Below, piece after piece: positions 1 through 7,004 of a DNA stretch of 8,042 bases (the first letter of the stretch is position 1; each line of letters begins with the position of its first letter). The notes beneath the pieces were generated by a model. It was given only the letters and a program-made list of their open reading frames with translations, was not told the DNA's origin and ran no database searches. The translations under genes were made by a program, and so were the position numbers. The stretch spans positions 1 through 8,042 of the forward strand of contig JAYENK010000044.1 of the NCBI GenBank assembly GCA_034722035.1, in the 5' to 3' direction. The stretch is from JAYENK01 sp034722035. GTDB taxonomy: Bacteria; Patescibacteriota; Patescibacteriia; Patescibacteriales; UBA12075.

Positions 1-1783
1 TTTCAGCTTGCGCAATCAAAATCTCAATTTTCTTCATTTTCTTCTTTAAAGAAACCTTTTTTAAAAATTTAATTATTTTAGATATTTCTGTTTTTATTTG
101 ATCTTCCTCTAAATCCGAGTAAGCTTCATCACTTAAAAAAACCAGACGATTAAGCAAATCAATTTGCGCGCTAATTATTTCTTGGTTTTTATTTTGATCA
201 TTGTCTTTTAAATAAGTAGAAAAATTTTTATAATCAAAAATAGCTGAATCAACTGATTCGCTTGAAGCTTTATTTTTATTAGCAACAATATTATTATAGT
301 ATATTATAATTTCCTTGTAAAGAGTTTGGTTTAATTTTTCGCTTAACTGTTCCGGCAATAAATTGTCAAAAATATAAACAATAAATTGAGGAAATTTTAT
401 TGCAAAAGCCAGTATCATTTCACTCATTGCTTCCTCCCGCTTTTTGGCCGGCTTTGCCCAGATAGCAAGCTCCTCTGTTTGATTGCTTTGCCTGCCAGCT
501 AGCTTTTTAACATTGGCAATTGTTTCACGTAAGAGGTTTTCCGCTACATCCAGCTCGTTGGCCAAATATTTAATCCAATAATCTTGCTCGATCCGACTTC
601 CAATTTGAACAATAGCCGGCAACAATCTTTGCGCGGCTCTGCGCTTGTCTTCCGGGTCAGACAAATCAAGCGCGCCAAACACCCGATCAAAATTATATTG
701 CATCATTGATTTGGCATTTTCAATTGCCTTAATCCAAATATTCTTATCCTTGCGAATAACATCGTCCGGATCCATTCCTTCCGGCAATTCAATAACTTTA
801 ATACTCATTTCAGATTGCATTGCCGTTTTTATACCCCTGTCTGCCGCCATTGAACCGGCACTGTCCTGATCAAAAGCCAAAGCGATATTTTCACTATAAC
901 GTTTTAAAAGCTGAATTTGGTCTGTAGTTAAAGCCGTGCCGGAACTGGCAACAACATTTTTCCAACCGGCAACTTGCGCTGTAATCGCATCCATCTGCCC
1001 CTCAACTATAATTGCCTGGTCTTTTTTCTTGATTTCCATTTTGGCTTTATCCAAACCAAAAACAATTTTACTCTTATCATACACTTCGGTTTGCGGGCTA
1101 TTAATATACTTCCCCATCTTCTCTGTTTCCTCTTTATCCGGCGAAACCCGTGCTGAAAAAGCGACCGTATTACAGCTAACATCATTAATTGGAAACATAA
1201 TCCGTCCACGAAAACGATCGTAATAACGATTACTCTTGTTGCTCTTTGCGCTCATACCAGCTAGAGCAATCTCATCTTCCTTGTATCCCTTAGCTTTTAA
1301 AAAATTGATAGTGCTATCCCAAGAGTCTGGGCTATAACCAATCTGCCACTCTTCGATTGCTTCTTTGCTCAAACCACGTTTTTTTAAATATTCACGCGCT
1401 TGCGAAGCTTCTTTGGAACTTAATAATTGCTCATAATAATAACGCCTGGACCAATCCAAAATATCCATTATTCGATTGCGCTGACTCTGCACCTTCGGGT
1501 CAACTCGCCGTAACGCAACCCCGGCCTTTGGCGCTAACACCCGAAGCGCCTCGCGAAAATCAATCCCTTCTATTTCCATTACAAAAGAAAATATGTCCCC
1601 ACTCTTGCCACAACCAAAACAATGGTAAATCTGCTTGTCAGGAGACACCATAAAAGACGGGGTTTTTTCCCGATGAAAAGGGCAAATTGCCCGAAAATTC
1701 ATCCCCGCCGGCTTTAGTTGAATATATTCCTTTAACACATCAACTATATCTAATTTTTGTTTTATTTCTTCTGATGGCTGCAT
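1..1783 (-). CDS. dnaG: DNA primase DnaG (C-terminus runs off the left edge)
   Basis: Replicative primase, which makes RNA primers for the replisome and docks on the DnaB helicase. The frame is open for 594 codons from the ATG at 1783 and has no stop before the edge. The N-terminal CHC2 zinc finger has C34-P-F-H37 and C55-F-G-C58. The catalytic core has a basic patch with K225 (GKYINSP) and K237. The TOPRIM domain has VEGQMD (E261) and FDQD (D305, D307). All of these sit exactly four residues before the E. coli DnaG equivalents (K229, K241, E265, D309, D311), so the enzyme looks active. SSGTALT and LPEGMDPDD are also family motifs. The C-terminal part is helical and lysine-rich and ends in IEILIAQAE, which resembles the last helices of the family; I infer that roughly 20-30 residues are missing. 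The start matches the usual family N-terminus. No Shine-Dalgarno is visible: the bases before ATG are a tandem repeat. rpoD often follows dnaG, but it would lie outside the window. Confidence 0.97.
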   Translation of the reverse strand, partial: MQPSEEIKQKLDIVDVLKEYIQLKPAGMNFRAICPFHREKTPSFMVSPDKQIYHCFGCGKSGDIFSFVMEIEGIDFREALRVLAPKAGVALRRVDPKVQSQRNRIMDILDWSRRYYYEQLLSSKEASQAREYLKKRGLSKEAIEEWQIGYSPDSWDSTINFLKAKGYKEDEIALAGMSAKSNKSNRYYDRFRGRIMFPINDVSCNTVAFSARVSPDKEETEKMGKYINSPQTEVYDKSKIVFGLDKAKMEIKKKDQAIIVEGQMDAITAQVAGWKNVVASSGTALTTDQIQLLKRYSENIALAFDQDSAGSMAADRGIKTAMQSEMSIKVIELPEGMDPDDVIRKDKNIWIKAIENAKSMMQYNFDRVFGALDLSDPEDKRRAAQRLLPAIVQIGSRIEQDYWIKYLANELDVAENLLRETIANVKKLAGRQSNQTEELAIWAKPAKKREEAMSEMILAFAIKFPQFIVYIFDNLLPEQLSEKLNQTLYKEIIIYYNNIVANKNKASSESVDSAIFDYKNFSTYLKDNDQNKNQEIISAQIDLLNRLVFLSDEAYSDLEEDQIKTEISKIIKFLKKVSLKKKMKKIEILIAQAE

Positions 1784-1818
1784 AACAACAATTAACTATT
1801 AACAGTTAACATTTAACT
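1784..1818 (-). repeat. Imperfect 7-nt tandem repeat abutting the dnaG start codon
   Basis: Read on the minus strand, the 35 bases before the dnaG ATG divide into five heptamers: AGTTAAA, TGTTAAC, TGTTAAT, AGTTAAT, TGTTGTT. The first four fit WGTTAAH and the fifth is degenerate. The last unit ends at the base before ATG. The same bases also form an imperfect 18-bp palindrome at 1792-1809, with one mismatched pair position on each arm. This stretch occupies the place where a ribosome binding site would be expected and contains no GGAGG-like sequence. It may be a regulator or DnaA-type binding array, or a simple slippage repeat. The pattern is seen directly; the function is unknown. Confidence 0.6.
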
Positions 1819-1849
1819 ATTTATTTCTATCTATTATTTTAATTTCTTG

Positions 1850-1878
1850 CCCCGTATGAGTGCAGCGATTTTACGGGG
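1850..1878 (-). terminator. Hairpin between the hypothetical gene and dnaG, possibly a terminator
   Basis: CCCCGTA (1850-1856) pairs perfectly with TACGGGG (1872-1878), giving a 7-bp, mostly GC stem with a 15-nt loop in otherwise AT-rich DNA. It begins 9 nt after the stop codon of the upstream gene, which suits a terminator for the glycan cassette. On the minus strand, however, the stem is followed by CAAGAAATT rather than a T-run, so it is not a canonical intrinsic terminator. On the plus strand it is followed by TTAATTAAT, also not a clean T-run. It could instead stabilise the 3' end of the mRNA or be a copy of a dispersed repeat. Confidence 0.4.
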
Positions 1879-1886
1879 TTAATTAA

Positions 1887-2255
1887 TCACCTCCACGGTA
1901 AAAAACTTTTTTTCTTTTTTGTTTCCATTCCTGATGTTTCTAGTTTAACCAGTTTTATTTTAATAAAAGATTTAATTCGATTAATTTCTTCTTCGACTGC
2001 CTCACTGTAATATTCGGCGTTATGCGCTTTCTGACCCTGATAACGTGGACGCTTTTGATCCAGATGCAAATCGATTATAGTCTTTTCTCCCATCTCGGCT
2101 AAATACACATGAAACCTGGGATAAAAATTACGTCCCAAGCGCCGCGCAAAACTGTCACGCCCAGACCGACGATCATAGTGCAGGGCATAACCAGCCTGAC
2201 GCATCAGCTGCTCCGCATTCATTGTTACCTGATTTTTATTTAAAACTAATTTCAT
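1887..2255 (-). CDS. Small conserved hypothetical protein, apparently a Patescibacteria family
   Basis: A 122-residue soluble protein with no signal peptide or membrane segment. I cannot assign a function. The middle is rich in charged and aromatic residues: GYALHYDRRSGRDSFARRLGR (about 17-37), YPRFHVYL (45-52), then DLHLDQKRP and YQGQKAHNAEYYSEAVEEE. The cluster of His, Asp, Glu and Tyr in the last part (DLHLDQ, AHNAEYY) looks like conserved surface or metal-binding chemistry, but that is a guess. From memory, the pattern HLDQKxPxYxGxxAHxxEY recurs in uncharacterised proteins of candidate-phylum bacteria; this was not checked. The C-terminus is lysine-rich and ends FLPWR. The start ATG overlaps the TGA of the preceding glycosyltransferase (ATGA), implying coupled translation. 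No Shine-Dalgarno is visible. It could belong functionally to dnaG downstream or to the glycan operon upstream. Confidence 0.85.
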   Translation of the reverse strand: MKLVLNKNQVTMNAEQLMRQAGYALHYDRRSGRDSFARRLGRNFYPRFHVYLAEMGEKTIIDLHLDQKRPRYQGQKAHNAEYYSEAVEEEINRIKSFIKIKLVKLETSGMETKKKKSFLPWR

Positions 2256-3340
2256 TTTATTAATTTAAAATAATTTTCAAAAAATTTCTTACCCGAATAT
2301 TTTTTCAAAATAATTTTTCGTCCAGCCTGCCCCATGCTTTCTATTAATTTTTTATTATTAATTAATTTTGCTATTGACAGACTAAGCTCTTCAACATTAC
2401 CGGGCGTAAACAAAAACCCATTTTCTCCGTCTTCAATAATTTCCGGAATACCACCCACTTCTGTACCGATTAAAGGTTTTTTTAATGCGGCCGCTTCCAA
2501 AAGTACTCTAGGCAGACCCTCTGAATATGACGGTAAAACCAAACAAGTTGAACGCTTAAGTCGATTCTTTACATCATTCAAATCAAGCCGGCCGGCAAAT
2601 TCTACATCTTCAATCTTTTTATTCTGAACGAACTCTTCAAGTTTGTCCCGTTCCGACCCCTCGCCAATAATTTCTAATTTAAGTTCCGGATATTTTTCTT
2701 TTATTTTTCCAAAAGCCTTAATGAGAGTATCTACTCCCTTTAATGGATAAAGCCAACCAACATAAGTAATTATCAATTCATAATTAATATTACTCTCTTT
2801 TAAAAATATCTCCAAATCGGTAAAAGCCGGAAATTTTACAATATTTTTTGCTTGACTGTTTTTCTCAACTAATTTTTTAAGTGACGACGACACTACCCGC
2901 ACTTTATCGGCTTGATTCAAAACAAATCCTCCCCAAATTTTAAATGTATATTTTAATATACCTTTAAACGGCAATCTATGCTGTAAAAATAAACTATTAA
3001 TCCAGTCGGAATGCACTTCTATAATTACTTCAACTCTGGTAATCCATTTCAAAATTATAGACACCAGCCCATCAAACAAAGGCGCTTGCGAAATTATAAT
3101 ATCAATTTTATGCTTCTTGATAATATTTCTTCCCTGAAAAACCGCTCTAATCATCCAAAAAATCGTTCCAATCTTCGGAATCAAATAAAATTGCGCGTCA
3201 TATTTCTCATGATTACCGTTTCCACGCGCCAGCACAAAAACATTCATTCCTTTTTTAAGACCAACAAATTTCTTTTCAAGCGTCGCATCTTCTAGGCTTA
3301 AATCGTAATCCCGAGTGCTTAAAAATAATATGTTTTTCAT
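2252..3340 (-). CDS. Glycosyltransferase, GT4 family (GT-B fold)
   Basis: A 362-residue cytoplasmic or membrane-peripheral retaining glycosyltransferase that probably adds a sugar from a nucleotide donor to a lipid-linked glycan. The N-terminal acceptor-side Rossmann domain covers about 1-180, with IIISQAP at 81-87 and IIEVHSDW at 106-113. The C-terminal Glycos_transf_1 domain covers about 185-362. Donor-site signatures are visible: YVGWLYPLKG (193-202), IIGEGSERDKL (225-234), and the EX7E motif from E274 (SEGLPRVLLE) to E282, followed by GTEVGGIPEII. Length and layout are normal for the family. Its ATG overlaps the TGA of the upstream fusion gene, and its own TGA overlaps the next ATG, so it sits in the middle of a translationally coupled trio. 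The donor and acceptor sugars cannot be read from the sequence. Confidence 0.93.
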   Translation of the reverse strand: MKNILFLSTRDYDLSLEDATLEKKFVGLKKGMNVFVLARGNGNHEKYDAQFYLIPKIGTIFWMIRAVFQGRNIIKKHKIDIIISQAPLFDGLVSIILKWITRVEVIIEVHSDWINSLFLQHRLPFKGILKYTFKIWGGFVLNQADKVRVVSSSLKKLVEKNSQAKNIVKFPAFTDLEIFLKESNINYELIITYVGWLYPLKGVDTLIKAFGKIKEKYPELKLEIIGEGSERDKLEEFVQNKKIEDVEFAGRLDLNDVKNRLKRSTCLVLPSYSEGLPRVLLEAAALKKPLIGTEVGGIPEIIEDGENGFLFTPGNVEELSLSIAKLINNKKLIESMGQAGRKIILKKYSGKKFFENYFKLIK

Positions 3341-4929
3341 TTAAAAATTTTAATTAAATTTTTAATCATTCTATTCTTCTCAAACTTTCCCAAACCAAGC
3401 TTAGCATTATTAACAATTTTCTCGCGTAAATTATTATCCGAATTAATCCGCATAATCGCGTCAATCATTTCTTCTTTATTATTATATTTAAAAATCAATC
3501 CACTCTCTTCGTGCGTCACCACTTCTCTGTTACCGCCGGCGATGGTGGTCAATACGGGTAAATCCAATTGCTGCGCTTCAATCACTACATGCGGCAATCC
3601 TTCATAATTAGTATTAAGAATAAAAACGTCGCTGGCTTTAAAATATCGCATTAATTCACTATGTTCTAAATTGGAAATATACTTAATGCTATTTTTTGCT
3701 TCTGAACTATTTAAAGCTTGCTTAAATTTTTTCTGATCCGGTCCGTCGCCTACGATAATCAATTTATAATCCGGATTTAATTTTAAAAAACGTGGCATTA
3801 TCTCGATTAAAGCCTGCCAGCCTTTCCATGGAAGCAGGCGAATACAAGTTATAATAGTCGGACCGCTAAAATTTAATTTTGCTTTCAACTTCTCTTTATC
3901 TTCTTCAACTTCAATCGTCCGTACTGCATTATAAATTACTTTAATCTTGTTTACTTGAATTCCCCACTTCTTTACTATTTCTTTTAAATACTCACTTGGT
4001 GTTATTATTTGTTCCGCTTCCTTAACTACCTGTTTTCTTAAATACCGCCGAAATTCAATCTTCTTGCTATATTTTTTCTCCTGAAACTCATCCAGATTGT
4101 CAGTAATGCCAAATTGTTCCTGCGCCTGTTCCCAGGCATAATCCCCCACTACTTTGATAATGAATTTCCTGTCTCGTAAAAAACAAACCAAGGCCGTGGG
4201 CAGGCCGGCATTAATCTGGTCTTGTGTATAAACAATATCGGCTTGCGCTGATAATTTATTTACTGCCCAAAAAAATTGAAAATATTTTTTCCATTTTGGC
4301 AAAGATCGATCAATCCGAATAATTTTATCATTATAATTTATTTTTTCCGGACAATTTTCTTTCTTGGCATAGGCAATTACTTGCACTTCGAAATTATACT
4401 TAACCAATTCTTCTTCTAGTAATTTGACATAAATAGCTGGTCCGCCAGGCAAAGGCGGATAAATCGGCGTGGTAATCAAAATCTTTTTTTTATTATTATT
4501 TTTGTTATTTTTATCCGGCAATGCTCTTTTGAAAATTACATATTTATATAAAACAAAATTCATTGCCGCAATAAAAGCCGTAATAATTAATTGCGATAAA
4601 AGATAGTGCAGACCAAAAAAATCTACCAGAATATACATTGCAACAATATTAACAACTAAACCGGTAACAACCACAAAAAAATAAGCTACCGCCTGCTTAT
4701 GCATCCCCTCTTTTTCATCATCACGAAATGTCCAAAATTTTTGCAAATAAAAACTAACGCCAAATGAAATCAAAAACGCGCACCCTGTCGCAAACAAATA
4801 CCAAATTCCCAAAATCTCAACCAAAAAAGCCAATACCAAAAAATTAGTCCCAGTAGCCAAAACCCCAGCCACCCCGAATTTTATTATTATATGAAATTTA
4901 TTTAATTGTTTTATTATGTAACGTATCAT
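3337..4929 (-). CDS. GtrA-like membrane domain fused to a GT4 glycosyltransferase
   Basis: A 530-residue two-domain protein. Residues about 12-136 form a GtrA-like unit of four transmembrane helices (about 16-38, 43-62, 80-103, 110-132). They carry the duplicated GtrA signature FYLQKFWTF (60-68) and NFVLYKYVIF (124-133). GtrA proteins are linked to translocation of polyprenyl-phosphate sugars. An Asn/Lys linker (139-149) leads into a complete GT4 enzyme at about 150-530. That enzyme has PPLPGGPA (158-165), VGDYAWE (261-267), RLLPWKG (364-370), VGDGPD (393-398) and the EX7E pair E443/E451 in NYEGLPHVVIE. GtrA is usually a stand-alone protein or is paired with GT2 enzymes, so joining it to GT4 is unusual. 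The frame is continuous, so the fusion is real unless the A8 tract at 4484-4491 hides an indel. The ATG lies 18 nt after the methyltransferase stop with a weak AAGAG upstream. The TGA overlaps the next ATG. Confidence 0.92.
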   Translation of the reverse strand: MIRYIIKQLNKFHIIIKFGVAGVLATGTNFLVLAFLVEILGIWYLFATGCAFLISFGVSFYLQKFWTFRDDEKEGMHKQAVAYFFVVVTGLVVNIVAMYILVDFFGLHYLLSQLIITAFIAAMNFVLYKYVIFKRALPDKNNKNNNKKKILITTPIYPPLPGGPAIYVKLLEEELVKYNFEVQVIAYAKKENCPEKINYNDKIIRIDRSLPKWKKYFQFFWAVNKLSAQADIVYTQDQINAGLPTALVCFLRDRKFIIKVVGDYAWEQAQEQFGITDNLDEFQEKKYSKKIEFRRYLRKQVVKEAEQIITPSEYLKEIVKKWGIQVNKIKVIYNAVRTIEVEEDKEKLKAKLNFSGPTIITCIRLLPWKGWQALIEIMPRFLKLNPDYKLIIVGDGPDQKKFKQALNSSEAKNSIKYISNLEHSELMRYFKASDVFILNTNYEGLPHVVIEAQQLDLPVLTTIAGGNREVVTHEESGLIFKYNNKEEMIDAIMRINSDNNLREKIVNNAKLGLGKFEKNRMIKNLIKIFK

Positions 4930-4947
4930 ATTTTTACTCTTAATACT

Positions 4948-5883
4948 TCATACCTTTCTTGCCAACAAATACATCTGCCCAATCGCCAAATCTTCATCGC
5001 TAATATTCTTAAATCGCTCGGTTAATTTATCGCGTCCAATTCCACCCTCAAGCCTTTTAACTTCTTTACTAATTATCTCAAACCCGACCTTTTCAATGCT
5101 CTTAATATGCTCTCCAGGTGCAATTCGATTTATCCCCCATTCCCGTTTCCCGCGAATTATTCGCCAAAGTTGGTCCGAAACCGAATAATAACCATTCCAA
5201 TTCCAAGTAGTATTATGCGATTTAAAATCAATATCCTGGCTAAAAACCCCACCGTTCTTTAGCCACTGAAAAAGCGCTTCATATGCCGCCGGCACATCAT
5301 CCACGTGTTCCATAACCGCCTGCGCCGCTATCATATCAACTGAATTTTTCTTAATATTTTTTTTGTCATGCCAAGGCGCCTGGTAGGAAAATTCTAGTCC
5401 TTTATTTTCTCCGTTATTTTTTATTAATCCTCGAATTGCTTCTAAGCGTTCCGCACAAAGCGTGCGCGCCAAAATTTCGTCTGTAATTATTTCTCCAGGG
5501 AAATTATAAGAATGAAGTTTGGGGTAAACATTAGGAAACTCCCCATCATGCGGAATATCAATTTTATTTTTAAAATATTCCACTAGCTCATCAAATATTT
5601 CTAAATTTTTCTCCGTAGCAGCATAAGCCTTAATATCCAAAGCATAATAACGCTGTGTCCCAGAAAGCATGGCAGAGAGCCCCACTCCAAGTGAATCGCC
5701 CGGCCCCAGTTCAGCCAGAACTTTTGGCACGTCAAAACCAGCCTCGTGCGCCCGCACCAAGTGTCGTAGCCACACGCTGTAACAATATCGCGCCGAATTA
5801 GACCCTTTGGTCCCAAACCCCAAAATATCATAAAAAAAGGGGAAGTTATTTAATATTGGTTTTATTAGGGGTTTTATATTCAT
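4948..5883 (-). CDS. Class I SAM-dependent methyltransferase
   Basis: A 311-residue soluble protein with a methyltransferase type 11/12-like Rossmann core. SAM-binding motif I is AELGPGDSLGVG (about 57-68). The second strand ends in ALDIKAY, where D83 is the likely acidic ribose-binding residue. The post-core strand is VDMIAAQAVMEHVDD (about 182-196), and MEHVDD is typical of small-molecule and glycan methyltransferases. A strand reading GGVFSQDIDF (211-220) follows. The insert between strands 2 and 4 (about 100-180) is longer than in a minimal enzyme and may bind substrate. WNWNGYYSVSDQLW (227-240) is an aromatic patch that may stack on a sugar. Given glycosyltransferases on both sides, I infer that it methylates a glycan or its lipid carrier, but the substrate is not visible. 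The ATG begins 2 nt after the upstream gene's stop; no Shine-Dalgarno is seen. The first part of the gene (about 5640-5820) is clearly more GC-rich than its neighbours. Confidence 0.9.
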   Translation of the reverse strand: MNIKPLIKPILNNFPFFYDILGFGTKGSNSARYCYSVWLRHLVRAHEAGFDVPKVLAELGPGDSLGVGLSAMLSGTQRYYALDIKAYAATEKNLEIFDELVEYFKNKIDIPHDGEFPNVYPKLHSYNFPGEIITDEILARTLCAERLEAIRGLIKNNGENKGLEFSYQAPWHDKKNIKKNSVDMIAAQAVMEHVDDVPAAYEALFQWLKNGGVFSQDIDFKSHNTTWNWNGYYSVSDQLWRIIRGKREWGINRIAPGEHIKSIEKVGFEIISKEVKRLEGGIGRDKLTERFKNISDEDLAIGQMYLLARKV

Positions 5884-5885
5884 TT

Positions 5886-6995
5886 TTATTTCAAAATATC
5901 ATTATAAACATTTTCGATTCTACTCATTACTACTCCCCATTCAAACAACTTGCTAGTTTCCAAACCTTTGCTACGTAATTTGTTGCGTAACGCCTTATCA
6001 TCCAGTAATTTAATAATCGCCTCTGCGATCTGCTCACTGTTTTTTGAATCAATCAATAAACCATTCTCCATATCCTGAATCACATCTGGAATACCGCCAA
6101 CGCGTGTCCCAACCGGAACAACACCAGCCGCCTGTGCTTCAATAAATACGTTTCCAAGACCTTCGGCTAAAGACGGACAAATAAATATTTCCGACTGAGC
6201 CAAGAGCTTAAATGCATCCTTTTGCGGCATCAAACCTTTCATTATAACCGAATCTTCCAGTCCTTTTTTTTTGACCAATTGAACAATTTTTTCTTTTTCC
6301 GGTCCATCATTTACCAGAATCAATTTAGCCTCGCTATATTTCTCAACCACCTTGGGCCAGGCCTCAATAATAAGATCATGCGCTTTTTCCCAGGAAAAAC
6401 GAGAATGATTGAATATTTGGAATGGAGTTTTGACTATACTCTGCGGAACGATCGAAAGATCCACTCCGTTCGGAATTACTTCCACGTTATCCTTGCAAGC
6501 CCTAAGGCGAATCGCTCTTTTGGCCAAAAAACCGCTGATCGCGGTAATGTAATTCGGCGCCATATGAATTAATTTCCAAAAATATCTTACATAAACAACT
6601 TTCTGTTTTTTATCATCATCCAAATCGCCAGATTGCAAGGTTAACAATCGTTTAATCCCTGGCGCAATTCTTTTTAAAACCACCAAGGCTCCACCGGCAT
6701 AGCTCTCCATAATCGCGTGCGCCATTTCCGGCTTTTGTTTTTTCGCTTCCAATGCACCAAGAAACGGATACAAAAATTTATCAATCTTAATATTGCCAAA
6801 ACCGACACGAACTATTCGATAATTATCACGTGTCTCCTCTATTTTCACGTCTTTATAATGCTTGGCAGCCACAAGAATTAACTCGTACTTATCTCCCAAG
6901 CGCTCCAGCGTCTCCTTTACCATTATCTCGGCCCCACCGCTTGGAAAAGGATCGTAAAAGCATGAAAGTATGACAACTCTATGTTTTTTTGGCAT
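5886..6995 (-). CDS. Glycosyltransferase, GT4 family (GT-B fold)
   Basis: A 369-residue retaining glycosyltransferase. The N-terminal domain opens with VVILSCFYDPFPSGGAE, the hydrophobic strand and glycine-rich GGAE loop typical of GT4 acceptor domains (7-23). VIPNGVDL (173-180) marks the passage into the C-terminal Glycos_transf_1 domain. That domain has FSWEKAHDLIIEAW (200-213), the donor-site NDGPEKEK (229-236) and EX7E with E278 and E286 in AEGLGNVFIEA, followed by GTRVGGIPDVI. No membrane segments are seen. I prefer the ATG at 6995. A TTG directly before it (6998) could also start the protein and would add one residue. The ATG lies 9 nt after the epimerase stop, and the downstream methyltransferase starts 2 nt after this stop, so the gene is firmly within an operon. 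It probably extends or branches a surface glycan; the specificity is unknown. Confidence 0.93.
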   Translation of the reverse strand: MPKKHRVVILSCFYDPFPSGGAEIMVKETLERLGDKYELILVAAKHYKDVKIEETRDNYRIVRVGFGNIKIDKFLYPFLGALEAKKQKPEMAHAIMESYAGGALVVLKRIAPGIKRLLTLQSGDLDDDKKQKVVYVRYFWKLIHMAPNYITAISGFLAKRAIRLRACKDNVEVIPNGVDLSIVPQSIVKTPFQIFNHSRFSWEKAHDLIIEAWPKVVEKYSEAKLILVNDGPEKEKIVQLVKKKGLEDSVIMKGLMPQKDAFKLLAQSEIFICPSLAEGLGNVFIEAQAAGVVPVGTRVGGIPDVIQDMENGLLIDSKNSEQIAEAIIKLLDDKALRNKLRSKGLETSKLFEWGVVMSRIENVYNDILK

Positions 6996-7004
6996 CAATT
7001 TTTA

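Noticed and set aside
645..1653. Several plus-strand open frames (645-869, 936-1223, 974-1156, 1357-1653) and a minus-strand frame at 1006-1209
   Set aside because: All lie inside the dnaG coding region, whose frame carries conserved catalytic motifs. These frames show no recognisable domain and are shadows.
1784..1850. A sigma-70 promoter for dnaG in the spacer
   Set aside because: There are A/T-rich hexamers such as TAAAAT, but no -35-like partner at normal spacing, so a promoter cannot be supported from sequence alone.
2334..3295. Plus-strand open frames at 2334-2627 and 3011-3295
   Set aside because: They are antisense to the GT4 glycosyltransferase gene, have low-complexity products, and no plausible start signals.
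4483..4520. The A-rich linker as evidence of two separate genes joined by a sequencing error
   Set aside because: The given sequence is in frame throughout, and no start codon lies close to the GT4 domain start after the linker, so a single fused gene is the simpler reading. The slippage option is kept as a finding.
5601..5831. Minus-strand 76-codon frame inside the methyltransferase gene
   Set aside because: It overlaps the SAM-binding region of the methyltransferase in another frame. It is open mainly because this stretch is GC-rich, and it has no family resemblance.
6222..6572. Plus-strand 116-codon frame
   Set aside because: It is antisense to the donor domain of a GT4 gene with intact motifs. 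The product is Phe/Asn/Arg-rich with no domain pattern.
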